64,000 bases of DNA from Acidobacteriota bacterium (GTDB lineage Bacteria; Acidobacteriota; Blastocatellia; Pyrinomonadales; Pyrinomonadaceae), in contig JAFDVK010000012.1 of the NCBI GenBank assembly GCA_018269005.1, forward strand, positions 744,001-808,000, written 5' to 3'. The notes below the pieces were generated by a model. It was not told where the DNA came from. It made no database searches and saw only the letters and a program-made list of their open reading frames with translations. Of the stretch, positions 8,572 to 15,971 are shown piece by piece (within the stretch, counting starts at the first letter, position 1; each line of letters opens with the position of its first letter). A program made the position numbers and the translations under genes.

Positions 8572-8817
8572 GGCAGAAACCCGACCCGTTGGGAGGGTGC
8601 CAGAAAAGAGGCAGAAACCCGACCCGTTGGGAGGGTGCAAGAAAAGGCAGAAACCCGACCCGTTGGGAGGGTGCCAGAAAAGGCAGAAACCCGACCCGTT
8701 GGGAGGTGCAAGAAAAGGCAGAAACCCGACCCGTTGGGAGGGTGCAAGAAAAGGCAGAAACCCGACCCGTTGGGAGGGTGCAAGAAAAGGCAGAAACCCG
8801 ACCCGTTGGGAGGGTGC
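8572..8817 (+). repeat. Seven tandem REP-like copies, about 36-base period
   Basis: Copies of GGCAGAAACCCGACCCGTTG followed by GGAGGGTGC begin at 8572, 8610, 8646, 8682, 8717, 8753 and 8789. They are separated by short A-rich linkers (AAGAAAA or CAGAAAA). Each copy can fold as ACCCGACC–CGTT–GGGAGGGT, an imperfect hairpin. One copy has lost a G (GGGAGGTGC near 8701). Confidence 0.9.
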
Positions 8818-8830
8818 AAGAAAGAAAAAG

Positions 8831-9349
8831 ATGACCGACTTCGACTGGGACGACAACGATGGCCCGCTAGCCTACCTGATCACTTTTCGCACTTACGGCA
8901 CGTGGCTGCATGGCGACGATCGCTATTCAGTGGACAGGCATGGCAAGAACATTTACGGAACGTCCAGAGTCCTCCCGAGAAGAAACTTGAACGCAGCGAT
9001 GCGGAAGAATCAAGCATCGGCCAGCTTTCTTCTTGACGGTCCATGTCGTGGCGTTGTCGAGAGGGCGATCCGCGAAGTTTGCAGTCTCCGTGATTACCCT
9101 CTGCATGCGATCAATATCCGCACGAATCACGCACATTCGGTCGTAGCTTCAGCACGTAAGCCTGAGATAGTTATGAACGCGTTCAAATCGAATGCGACAA
9201 AAGAGTTGCGAAGAGCAGGCCTCGTTTCAGTTGAACAGCAGGTATGGGCCCGCGGCGGCAGCACGCGATACCTGTGGAAGCCAAACCGCGTCGAGAGTGC
9301 GATCGAATACGTGCTTAACGGGCAAGGGGATGACCTGCCAAATTTTTAG
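8831..9349 (+). CDS. REP-associated tyrosine transposase (Y1/IS200-like)
   Basis: A 172-residue HUH-superfamily single-strand transposase. The fold markers are LITFRTYGTWLHGDDR near the N-terminus, the metal-binding His-Ala-His in NIRTNHAHSVV (about residues 97–107), and a candidate nucleophile Tyr in SAIEYVLNGQ near the C-terminus. RGGSTRYLW is also typical of this group. The ATG at 8831 follows an AAAGAAAAAG tract. The upstream extension of the frame is only translated REP sequence and is rejected. By family knowledge such proteins nick and join REP single-strand hairpins and spread REPs. The gene looks intact. Confidence 0.85.
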   Translation: MTDFDWDDNDGPLAYLITFRTYGTWLHGDDRYSVDRHGKNIYGTSRVLPRRNLNAAMRKNQASASFLLDGPCRGVVERAIREVCSLRDYPLHAINIRTNHAHSVVASARKPEIVMNAFKSNATKELRRAGLVSVEQQVWARGGSTRYLWKPNRVESAIEYVLNGQGDDLPNF

Positions 9350-9365
9350 AAGGTAGAGTGCAAAA

Positions 9366-9465
9366 GGCAGAAACCCGACCCGTTGGGAGGGTGCAAAAAA
9401 AGGATGCGGAAAAAACAGTACGCGAAATAACGCCGCGCACCCTCCCAACAGGTCGGGTTTCTGCC
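9366..9465. repeat. Downstream REP pair in inverted orientation
   Basis: A direct copy at 9366–9394 and an inverted copy at 9437–9465 (differing by CGTT to TGTT) flank 42 bases of spacer. Together they form a BIME-like inverted pair. The inverted copy ends 10 bases before the fumarylacetoacetase start and could therefore affect its leader. Confidence 0.85.
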
Positions 9466-9475
9466 TGAGGAATAT

Positions 9476-10807
9476 ATGACTTACGAAATCAACGACACTC
9501 ACGACCCGAACTTAAAAAGCTGGGTTGAATCTGCGAACGATCCGAACTCGGATTTTCCGATACAGAATCTGCCGTTCTGTATGTTCTGGCGTGAAGACGA
9601 CGAGGATCAGCCGCATTTGGCGGTCGCGATCGGCGACAAGCTCTTCGATCTTTACGAAGCTATCGGTGCAGGTGTTTTTGGCGAGCGGTTCGAAGATATC
9701 GATCTTGAGGACGGCCTTTTGGATCCGACGTTCATAGCGAACTTCCTTGGTTCGGATGCATTGTCCGAGCTTCGTATTGCGGCGATGGACGTCCTCTCTG
9801 ATTCAGCCGATGCAAGAGTTCAAAAAGCGGCCGCGGAACATCTCGTTCCTGCGAGCGGGGCTGATTTCGAGCTGCCGTTCACCATCGGCGATTACACAGA
9901 TTTTTATTGCTCGATCTATCACGCGACGAACGTCGGCTCGATGTTCCGTCCCGACAATCCGCTGATGCCGAATTACAAATATTTGCCCGTCGGCTATCAC
10001 GGCCGCGCATCGAGCATCGTTTTGAGCGGAACGGACATCAAACGTCCTCACGGCCAAAGTCGGAGTGACCCCGAGAGGCCGCCGGCCTTCGGGCCTTCGA
10101 AGAATCTCGATTACGAGATGGAGCTCGGCTTTTTCGTAGGGAACGGGAATGATCTCGGGACGCCGATAGGCATCGACGACGCAGAAAAGCACATTTTTGG
10201 CGTCTGTCTCGTGAACGATTGGTCGGCGCGCGACATTCAAGGCTGGGAATATCAGCCCCTGGGACCGTTCCTTGCAAAGAATTTCGCGACCACTATTTCG
10301 CCGTATGTTGTGACGATGGAGGCGCTTGCACCCTTTAGGACGCCGGCGTTCGAACGCGATGCGGACGACCCGCAGCCGCTTGAATACCTAAGCAGCGAGC
10401 AGAATCGCGAGTTCGGCGGGCTGGACATCAACCTCGAGGTCTATATCCAGACCGAGAAGATGCGTGCCGAAAAGATCGAGCCGTTTCGCCTGAGCCGCTC
10501 GAATACAAAAGACCTTTATTGGACGATCGGGCAAATGCTGACTCATCACGCATCGAACGGCTGCAACCTTCAGACGGGCGACCTTTTGGCAACGGGAACG
10601 GTCAGCGGCAAGGAAAAGGACGAACGGGGCTGTTTGCTCGAATTGACGTGGCGTGGCAAAGAGCCGATCGACCTGCCGTCGGGCGAACAAAGACGTTTCT
10701 TGGAAGATGGGGACGAGATAATCATGAAAGGCTACTGCGAGCGGGAAGGTTTTCGACGCATCGGCCTTGGCGAGTGCCGCGGCCGCATCGTTTCTGGCCG
10801 CTCTTGA
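9476..10807 (+). CDS. fahA: Fumarylacetoacetase
   Basis: The last enzyme of tyrosine/homogentisate degradation, hydrolysing fumarylacetoacetate to fumarate and acetoacetate. It has 443 residues. The N-terminal SH3-like domain (about 1–125) is followed by the FAH catalytic fold. DYTDFYCSIYHATNVGSMFR (about 142–161) includes the metal-binding Asp and the catalytic His. PVGYHGRASSIV, NDWSARDIQGWEYQPLGPF (about 246–264) and ATGTVSGKEKDERGC are classical family motifs. The start ATG is 10 bases after a REP copy with AGGAA upstream. No homogentisate dioxygenase is visible in the window. Confidence 0.95.
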   Translation: MTYEINDTHDPNLKSWVESANDPNSDFPIQNLPFCMFWREDDEDQPHLAVAIGDKLFDLYEAIGAGVFGERFEDIDLEDGLLDPTFIANFLGSDALSELRIAAMDVLSDSADARVQKAAAEHLVPASGADFELPFTIGDYTDFYCSIYHATNVGSMFRPDNPLMPNYKYLPVGYHGRASSIVLSGTDIKRPHGQSRSDPERPPAFGPSKNLDYEMELGFFVGNGNDLGTPIGIDDAEKHIFGVCLVNDWSARDIQGWEYQPLGPFLAKNFATTISPYVVTMEALAPFRTPAFERDADDPQPLEYLSSEQNREFGGLDINLEVYIQTEKMRAEKIEPFRLSRSNTKDLYWTIGQMLTHHASNGCNLQTGDLLATGTVSGKEKDERGCLLELTWRGKEPIDLPSGEQRRFLEDGDEIIMKGYCEREGFRRIGLGECRGRIVSGRS

Positions 10808-10827
10808 GGAAGTTACACAAAAATAGG

Positions 10828-11448
10828 ATGAAGAGAATTATGTTCAAGAAAATGTTCGCGATCGGCTTGGTCGCTGCACTCTGGGTCGCGGTGTACGCGG
10901 CGGCACCGATGTCGGTCGATTCGGCTCACTCGAACGTGAGTTTCAGCCTGCCGATCCTCGGCGGTATGTCGAAAGTTACGGGCAAATTCGGTCAGTTCAC
11001 GGCTGATATCAATTTTGACGAGAAGGACATCACGAAGTCCTCGGTCGTCGCAAAGATCAAGACCGACAGCATCAGCACCGGCATCGGCGCACGCGACAAT
11101 CACTTGAAAACCGCTGACTTTTTCGACGCCGAGAAATATCCTGAGATTACGTTCACGAGCAAAAAGGTCGAGAAAAAGGGCGGAAAGTATATCCTGACCG
11201 GCGATTTCTCGATGCACGGCGTGACCAAGGAGATCTCGTTCCCTTTCACGATCCACGGCAATTGTGCGGATAAAAAGGCCGCCAAGGTCGAGCCGCCGTG
11301 CGGTTTTAAGGCGACGCTGCAGTTGAATCGAAAAGATTACGGCATCGCATACGAGCGAAAGGACAATGCGGATTTCATGGGCGACGTGGTAGATGTCGAT
11401 CTCGATATCCTGACGCGAACGCCTCCTCCTCCAAGGCCGGCCCAATAG
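10828..11448 (+). CDS. Secreted YceI-family protein
   Basis: A 206-residue protein with a signal peptide (about residues 1–25, ending AVYAAAP). The YceI lipocalin-like barrel covers about 27–195. Typical signatures are SVDSAHSNVSFSLPILGG, DNHLKTADFFDAEKYPEITF and LTGDFSMHGVTKEISFP. YceI-like proteins bind isoprenoid or amphiphilic molecules in the periplasm. The C-terminus (RTPPPPRPAQ) is Pro-rich. ATGs at 10828 and 10840 are both possible; 10828 was chosen because AATAGG precedes it. It follows fahA by 20 bases. Confidence 0.88.
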   Translation: MKRIMFKKMFAIGLVAALWVAVYAAAPMSVDSAHSNVSFSLPILGGMSKVTGKFGQFTADINFDEKDITKSSVVAKIKTDSISTGIGARDNHLKTADFFDAEKYPEITFTSKKVEKKGGKYILTGDFSMHGVTKEISFPFTIHGNCADKKAAKVEPPCGFKATLQLNRKDYGIAYERKDNADFMGDVVDVDLDILTRTPPPPRPAQ

Positions 11449-11457
11449 AAACGCTAC

Positions 11458-12060
11458 GTGGAGTTTGACGCATTCATCCTGATCGGCGGGCGGTCTTCCC
11501 GATTTGGTTCGGACAAGGCCCTCGCCGATCTCGGTTCTGTCACGCTGGCCGAAAATGCGGCTCGCTTGCTCGGCGAGATCTCGGGGTGCAAAGATGTGAC
11601 GTTTGTGGCGGCAAATGAAACACAGTTTGCGGGGGCAGAAATGCCCTTTAACGTCATCGCAGACAAAAATCCGGGTCTTGGGGCGTGGAGCGGGTTTCAA
11701 ACGGCTCTATCGGCCTCTAAACGCGAAATGACGTTCATCTTGGCCTGCGATCTGCCGCTCGTGAGCGGCGATCTGCTTAAAAGGCTTGTAAATGCGGCCT
11801 CTGATGCGAATTCGGTCGCCGCCGTGCCGCTCCAACCCGATGGGCGTCTTCAGCCGCTCTGCGGTATTTATCGTACAAGTCCCGTGTTAAAAGCCGTCGA
11901 AGAGATCATTGGCACGGCAGAAAACCTGCCTTCGCTGATCTCTTTTGTCCGCGAGCTTGGTTCAACGATCGTAGGACCTTCGGGAAACACCTCGTCTTAC
12001 GAGTTCCTGAATGTGAACACTCGCGAGGATCTCGAAAAAGCTAAGCTTCTCCGCTCGTAA
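11458..12060 (+). CDS. mobA: Molybdenum cofactor guanylyltransferase (MobA-like)
   Basis: A nucleotidyltransferase that attaches GMP to molybdopterin. It has 200 residues and starts at a GTG at 11458. The N-terminal nucleotide-binding loop LIGGRSSRFGSDKAL (about 7–21) corresponds to the MobA LAGGxSxRMGxDK motif. DLPLVSGDLLKRLV carries the Asp of the metal site. VPLQPDGRLQPLCGIYR (about 123–139) is the family's substrate-loop motif. The gene begins 9 bases after the YceI gene. No other Moco genes are nearby, so the assignment to MobA rather than a related NTP-transferase rests on motifs only. Confidence 0.82.
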   Translation: MEFDAFILIGGRSSRFGSDKALADLGSVTLAENAARLLGEISGCKDVTFVAANETQFAGAEMPFNVIADKNPGLGAWSGFQTALSASKREMTFILACDLPLVSGDLLKRLVNAASDANSVAAVPLQPDGRLQPLCGIYRTSPVLKAVEEIIGTAENLPSLISFVRELGSTIVGPSGNTSSYEFLNVNTREDLEKAKLLRS

Positions 12061-12082
12061 TTCGACCCCGGCAAGTTGTAAA

Positions 12083-13552
12083 ATGGAGCTAACGGTGATC
12101 GAGGACGTTTTCGACAAATTTCACGAGGAGTGCGGTATCTTTGGCCTTTATGGCCACGAGGAGGCGGCAACTCTTACGCAGCTTGGGCTTTTCGCGCTCC
12201 AGCATCGCGGGCAGGAAGCCTGCGGCATCGTCTCGACCGACGGTGAAGATTTCTTTGAACATAGGGCAAATGGCCTTGTCGCCGACGTACTGAACGCTCA
12301 GGCGCTTGCGAAACTCCACGGAACGGCGGCCATCGGCCACACCCGCTATTCCACCGCGGGCAAGAACACGATCAAGGAAGTCCAGCCGTTTTCGGTCACG
12401 TGCCAGCACGGCAAGGTCGCCGTATGCCACAACGGAAATCTGCCTTTTGCGGACGCACGCCGACGCGAACTCGAACGCGGAGGTGCGATATTCTCCTCGA
12501 CCTCCGATACAGAAACGATACTTCACGGCATCGCACGCGTCCACGAAAGAGACGCACTTGACGCGATCCGTGAGGTTGTCCGAGAGACGGAAGGCGCGTT
12601 CTCGCTGCTGTTTCTTACACCCGAAGCCTTGATCGCGGTACGCGACCCGTATGGATTTCGCCCGCTCGTTCTCGGCAAGTATCAGGACGCATGGTGCGTC
12701 GCATCCGAAACCTGTGCATTCGACCTGATCGACGCCGAGTACATGCGCGAGATCGCACCCGGCGAGATGCTGGTCGTTACAAAGGACGGCATCGATTCGA
12801 GCTTTCCTTTTGAGGCGAAGAAACACGCGGTCTGCACGTTTGAACACGTCTATTTTTCGCGGCCCGATTCGATCATCTTCGGAAAGTCCGTTAATGAGTC
12901 CCGCCATAAGATGGGCAAACAGCTTGCTCTTGAACACGCGGTCGAGGCCGATATCGTCGTGCCCGTGCCCGATTCGGGCGTTGCGGCGGCGATCGGGTAT
13001 TCGGCTCAGTCAGGGATCAATTACCGGCAGGCGATCATCCGAAATCACTACGTCGGCCGTACGTTTATCGAGCCGTCGCAGTCGATACGTTCATTCGGCG
13101 TGCGCCTGAAGCTCAATCCGATCAAAGACCTCATCCAAGGACGCCGCGTCGTTCTGGTCGATGATTCGATCGTTCGCGGCACTACGTCGAAGAAGATCGT
13201 ACAGATGGTCCGGGACGCGGGAGCAAGCGAGGTGCATATGCGCATTTCGTGCCCGCCGACGGCCCACTCCTGCTATTACGGCGTCGATACGCCGCACCGC
13301 AAAGACCTCATCGCCTCGCGGTTTAGCTCCCCTACTTACGAAGGAGGGGTGCCGCTTCAGCGGCGGGGTGGTTCTCCCGGCGAACCCAAACCCGACATCC
13401 AAGCTATCTGCGACTTCATCGGCGCGGACAGCTTAGGCTATCTCTCGCTCGATGGCATGCTCAAGGCCGTCGGCATCGACGAGACCGAAAGCTGCACCGC
13501 CTGTTGGACAGGCAAATACCCGACCCTCATCGCCGAAAGCAAAGCAGCTTGA
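12083..13552 (+). CDS. purF: Amidophosphoribosyltransferase (PurF) with in-frame repeat insertion
   Basis: Catalyses the first step of purine synthesis, PRPP plus glutamine to phosphoribosylamine. It has 489 residues. A short propeptide precedes the N-terminal nucleophile Cys17 (HEECGIFG), and the glutaminase domain runs to about 230. The PRPP-binding motif VVLVDDSIVRGTTSKKIVQ is near 355. Cysteines in CTFEHVYF, CPPTAHSCYYG and ESCTACWTGKYP match the B. subtilis-type enzyme that carries a [4Fe-4S] cluster. Between DLIASR and DIQAICDFIGADSLGYLS the family normally has only a few residues. Here about 24 extra residues (FSSPTYEGGVPLQRRGGSPG...) are encoded by a double-hairpin repeat. The frame stays open, so the enzyme is probably functional. 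Confidence 0.95.
   Translation: MELTVIEDVFDKFHEECGIFGLYGHEEAATLTQLGLFALQHRGQEACGIVSTDGEDFFEHRANGLVADVLNAQALAKLHGTAAIGHTRYSTAGKNTIKEVQPFSVTCQHGKVAVCHNGNLPFADARRRELERGGAIFSSTSDTETILHGIARVHERDALDAIREVVRETEGAFSLLFLTPEALIAVRDPYGFRPLVLGKYQDAWCVASETCAFDLIDAEYMREIAPGEMLVVTKDGIDSSFPFEAKKHAVCTFEHVYFSRPDSIIFGKSVNESRHKMGKQLALEHAVEADIVVPVPDSGVAAAIGYSAQSGINYRQAIIRNHYVGRTFIEPSQSIRSFGVRLKLNPIKDLIQGRRVVLVDDSIVRGTTSKKIVQMVRDAGASEVHMRISCPPTAHSCYYGVDTPHRKDLIASRFSSPTYEGGVPLQRRGGSPGEPKPDIQAICDFIGADSLGYLSLDGMLKAVGIDETESCTACWTGKYPTLIAESKAA
13325..13380 (+). repeat. Double-hairpin repeat inserted in frame inside purF
   Basis: The segment has two palindromes, CCCCTACTT-ACG-AAGGAGGGG and GCCGC-TTCA-GCGGC, followed by GGGGTGGTT. 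It matches the intergenic element at 697–751 and the inverted copy at about 1603–1652. Confidence 0.85.
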
Positions 13553-13563
13553 ACTCGTTGTTT

Positions 13564-13818
13564 ATGCGGAATGAAGAGAAATACTGGTTTCCCGCAAAGC
13601 TTTACGGTTGGGGCTGGGGGTTGCCGGCAGCTTGGCAAGGCCGGGTTGTGTTTCTCGTCTTTATCGCAGGCTTTATATTCCTGGCACTCGTTTTTCCTCC
13701 TGTAACTCACACCGTAGTTTTTGTCGGCGGGACGCTTTTTCTTGTGCTCGGACTCATCGTCGTCTGTCTCATAAAAGGCGAACCACCGAAATGGCATTGG
13801 GGCAGAAAGGACAGGTGA
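13564..13818 (+). CDS. Small membrane protein, function unknown
   Basis: An 84-residue protein with two predicted membrane helices (about 24–45, VVFLVFIAGFIFLALVFPPV, and 49–69, VFVGGTLFLVLGLIVVCLI). The N-terminus is aromatic-rich and the C-terminal tail basic (KWHWGRKDR). The ATG at 13564 follows purF by 11 bases. It is followed within 7 bases by another hypothetical gene and the two probably form one unit. No family recognised. Confidence 0.6.
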   Translation: MRNEEKYWFPAKLYGWGWGLPAAWQGRVVFLVFIAGFIFLALVFPPVTHTVVFVGGTLFLVLGLIVVCLIKGEPPKWHWGRKDR

Positions 13819-13824
13819 TGGAGA

Positions 13825-14331
13825 ATGAAGAAAAAATGGATCGAGGTGAACGACGACATGCAGACGGGCTATACATATCTGCTTAGCGAGCCTGTTGGAC
13901 GCAATTTTCATCCCGATTTTACCCCAGAATTAACTCCAAAACAGATGCTCGAGCTGGGCGTGTTTGGTGGAAAGTATTTGACTGACTGCCGCGACGAGTT
14001 TCCCGCAGATTGGTTCATCAGCGCAAAACTCTCGCCTGGGAAGCACGATCCGAAACTTAACTTCTTTAAGGTAAAGGCGTCCCAACCTCTATCTGTCTGG
14101 CGCCGCAAGGGCTGGATCCACGATGAAGACCCGCGAGGGTGGTTTCAATGGTACTGCAGATATTATTTTGGCCGCCGCTCTGTCGATGACGAACGTCAGA
14201 TCAAGCGTTGGCGCGCTATGCGGCGCCACATAGCTCAGATCAAGACGAACTGCCCGCCTCGAACACTTGATTGCCGTCCGCGTCAGCGCCAGGCTCTTCT
14301 TCACTGGGCGTACGATTCCAGAAAGATCTAG
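13825..14331 (+). CDS. Conserved hypothetical protein (aromatic-rich, bacterial/plant-type)
   Basis: A 168-residue protein with strongly patterned conserved-looking stretches: LGVFGGKYLTDCRDEFPADWF (split as GVFGGKYL and DEFPADWF), GWFQWYCRYYFGRR, DERQIKRWRAMRRHIAQI and a Cys/Pro/Arg motif NCPPRTLDCRPRQRQALLHW near the C-terminus. I recall similar uncharacterised proteins in many bacteria and some plants, but cannot name the function. No signal peptide and no membrane segment. The many Trp, Arg and Tyr residues suggest nucleic-acid or ligand binding, which is speculative. Confidence 0.7.
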   Translation: MKKKWIEVNDDMQTGYTYLLSEPVGRNFHPDFTPELTPKQMLELGVFGGKYLTDCRDEFPADWFISAKLSPGKHDPKLNFFKVKASQPLSVWRRKGWIHDEDPRGWFQWYCRYYFGRRSVDDERQIKRWRAMRRHIAQIKTNCPPRTLDCRPRQRQALLHWAYDSRKI

Positions 14332-14370
14332 CTTGTTAGTCCGAGCGCCTTGACCTTTGAACGAGCGTGT

Positions 14371-14392
14371 CTTACCCTTCTAAAGAGGTAAG
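14371..14392. promoter_or_regulatory. Candidate operator upstream of vapB-like gene
   Basis: CTTACC at 14371–14376 and GGTAAG at 14387–14392 form an inverted repeat ending 3 bases before the antitoxin ATG. It also contains the ribosome-binding AAAGAGG. AbrB-type antitoxins usually autoregulate through such palindromes (family knowledge). Confidence 0.45.
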
Positions 14393-14395
14393 ACA

Positions 14396-14638
14396 ATGGA
14401 AACAACGCTTACATCGAAAGGACAGGTCGTGATCCCTGTTGCGGTAAGAAACAGGCTTGGCATTGCGGCGGGCACGAGTCTGCACGTCGAGGTGAATGAC
14501 GCGAGCGGCGAGATCATCCTGAAGCCAATCACACGCAAGCTCATTCACCAAATGAGCGGGCGATTCAAGGGCAAGGGCCTGCTTGAAGAGCTCGCGGCGG
14601 AGAGAAACAAGGAAAAAATGCGCGATGACAGACGATAA
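14396..14638 (+). CDS. AbrB/SpoVT-type antitoxin (VapB-like)
   Basis: An 80-residue protein whose first 47 residues form a swapped-hairpin AbrB DNA-binding domain: TLTSKGQVVIPVAVRNRLGI, then GTSLHVEV and EIILKPI. The C-terminal tail (HQMSGRFKGKGLLEELAAER) is the typical toxin-wrapping helix. Its end overlaps the downstream PIN-domain toxin start by 14 bases, which implies translational coupling. Expected to neutralise the toxin and repress its own promoter through the palindrome just upstream. Confidence 0.88.
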   Translation: METTLTSKGQVVIPVAVRNRLGIAAGTSLHVEVNDASGEIILKPITRKLIHQMSGRFKGKGLLEELAAERNKEKMRDDRR

Positions 14639-15035
14639 GCCGATCGTTCTGGACTCATGGGCGGTCTTGGCTTATTTCAACGGTGAGGCGCCCGCTGCCG
14701 ACATCGCCAACCTCATCTCTGACGCAAAGGAGAATGGAATTCCGCTGTTGATGTCAGTCGTCAACGTCGGGGAAGTTTGGTACATAATCGCCCGCCGGAT
14801 ATCTCCCTCCGACGCTGACGAAGCCTTGGATCTCCTCGATGAGTTCGGGATCAGGTTCATCGAAGTCGACATAGACCTTGCAAGAGTTGCCGCTAGTTTC
14901 AAGGTAAGCGGCAATATCTCATACGCAGACTGCTATGCAGCGGCACTTGCCGAGAAACGCAATGCCATTCTTATAACCGGCGATCAGGAATTTACGCAGT
15001 TTGAGGAACGGATCAAGATCCATTTTATGGGCTGA
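14625..15035 (+). CDS. PIN-domain ribonuclease toxin (VapC-like)
   Basis: A 136-residue toxin of the VapC family, a metal-dependent RNase. The acidic tetrad is visible: Asp10 (VLDSWAVLAYF), Glu50 (VVNVGEVWY), Asp102 (ISYADCYAAALA) and Asp120 (LITGDQEF). The ATG at 14625 lies inside the antitoxin gene, giving MTDDKPIVLDSW. The longer frame from 14583 would add a non-conserved leader. All catalytic residues are intact, so it is likely active when released from the antitoxin. Confidence 0.9.
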   Translation: MTDDKPIVLDSWAVLAYFNGEAPAADIANLISDAKENGIPLLMSVVNVGEVWYIIARRISPSDADEALDLLDEFGIRFIEVDIDLARVAASFKVSGNISYADCYAAALAEKRNAILITGDQEFTQFEERIKIHFMG

Positions 15036-15064
15036 CTACCGTTCGCCCACGCGCGTGGGTCCAA

Positions 15065-15811
15065 CTAGTTCACGCGGAATGTCGTCGTGACATCGGACGA
15101 GCGCATATCGATCGGCGATCTTGTTTCGTCTATGATAACGATGCCGATCCCGGTTAGGACTTCAAGGGTGATCTGATAATCGATTCGTTCCCGTGCCTGG
15201 CCTTCAAAGGCATCCCGAAAAGGGACAAAGCCGACCATCTCGATAGTGATCCTGTTGAGACCTATTAGCCGCGAATCCAGAAATTGAAATCGGCCGAATT
15301 CGTCGGTCGTTTTGACGATCTTTTTGCCGGTCGAAGTCTTTATCGTCACTTTCGCGTTCGGGATGACGGCTCCAGTTTGATCGATCACGCGGCCTTCGAC
15401 GAGCGGAACCATCAGCGTAGTGACGCCGCGTTGGCCGCTCCCGATGTCGGATGGGAACGTCGTCTGCGAATATGAGATCGAAAAGAGGCCGAGGATAGAG
15501 GCGAAGGCGGCGGTTGCGAATGTTGCGACGCGGCGGCGATATGCGGCGAGGCCGCGGGGGCAGTCGCTCGTGATGACGGTGCCGTCGGTTCGCTTGAAGA
15601 GGCGAATGCAGAGACGCTTTCCTTCGTGTGATGCGATGAGGTCGCGAGTTTCCTTTTGCGTAAGGGCCGAAGTGTTGTAAACACTTAGGCCGCAATCGGC
15701 ACAATGCCGTGCGCGTTCGTCGCCCGTCATCTCATCCCAACTCGCGGAGCAGGGCTTTGCGACCGAGATGCGGTCGAGGTCAAGTTCGGGTTTCCGTTCT
15801 TGCAGCTTCAT
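15065..15811 (-). CDS. Membrane protein with Cys-rich N-terminus and carboxypeptidase regulatory-like domain
   Basis: A 248-residue protein. An N-terminal cytoplasmic region carries a CxxxW...HCADCGLSVYN motif (about 22–47) that looks metal- or cluster-binding. Another Cys pair (LCIRL, SDCPRG) precedes a single membrane helix (about 94–114, TFATAAFASILGLFSISYSQ). The external part has a carboxypeptidase-regulatory-like beta-sandwich (about 134–215, VEGRVIDQTGAVIPNAKVTI; TDEFGRFQF). This architecture is frequent in Acidobacteriota. The role is unknown; it may anchor to or sense surface structures. Confidence 0.75.
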   Translation of the reverse strand: MKLQERKPELDLDRISVAKPCSASWDEMTGDERARHCADCGLSVYNTSALTQKETRDLIASHEGKRLCIRLFKRTDGTVITSDCPRGLAAYRRRVATFATAAFASILGLFSISYSQTTFPSDIGSGQRGVTTLMVPLVEGRVIDQTGAVIPNAKVTIKTSTGKKIVKTTDEFGRFQFLDSRLIGLNRITIEMVGFVPFRDAFEGQARERIDYQITLEVLTGIGIVIIDETRSPIDMRSSDVTTTFRVN

Positions 15812-15942
15812 TTCTCACATTGATGCACCGGAAGGCCAAATTCGTTGCTTCGTGCGCATGCCAACCGCCAAGTACTCCGGCAACGGAGGCCTTCCAATTC
15901 TCATCTAAATCTCGTAAACTGTTTGTCCGCGAAGGCGGGCTA

Positions 15943-15966
15943 TGCGGACGAGGGCGTCCGCGTTCC
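15943..15966. repeat. TGCGGACG-GGGCGTCCGC repeat just upstream of tmRNA
   Basis: The palindrome GCGGACGAGGGCGTCCGC plus GTTCC ends 5 bases before the mature tmRNA 5' end. The same motif is at about 1670–1692 and, inverted, at about 756–778. It would lie in the 5' leader that RNase P removes. Confidence 0.6.
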
Positions 15967-15971
15967 TTTTG

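Larger units (their letters stand above)
8572..9465 (+). mobile_element. RAYT transposase unit flanked by REP-like repeats
   Basis: A REP-associated tyrosine transposase gene (8831–9349) preceded by seven direct copies of a 29-base GC-rich hairpin-forming repeat. It is followed by one direct copy (9366–9394) and one inverted copy (9437–9465). This arrangement matches known RAYT/REP units, in which the transposase and its cognate repeats are linked. No target-site duplication was identified. The unit sits between the unknown gene at 7632 and fumarylacetoacetase. Confidence 0.75.

Noticed and set aside
8572..8817. CRISPR-like array with about 36-base periodicity
   Set aside because: The intervening sequences are 6–9 bases and nearly identical, not unique spacers. 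No cas genes are nearby, and a RAYT transposase adjoins it, so REP multiplication explains it.
7755..8819. 354-codon minus-strand frame ending in repeated GSGFCLFLHPPN
   Set aside because: It is antisense to the 7632 gene and the REP array. The repeated residues come from the repeats.
8519..8830. Long open frames of repeated QKPDPLGG or RNPTRWEG residues
   Set aside because: They arise because the 36-base period is a multiple of three, keeping all frames open. Both strands and several frames show the same effect, and no start or homology supports translation.
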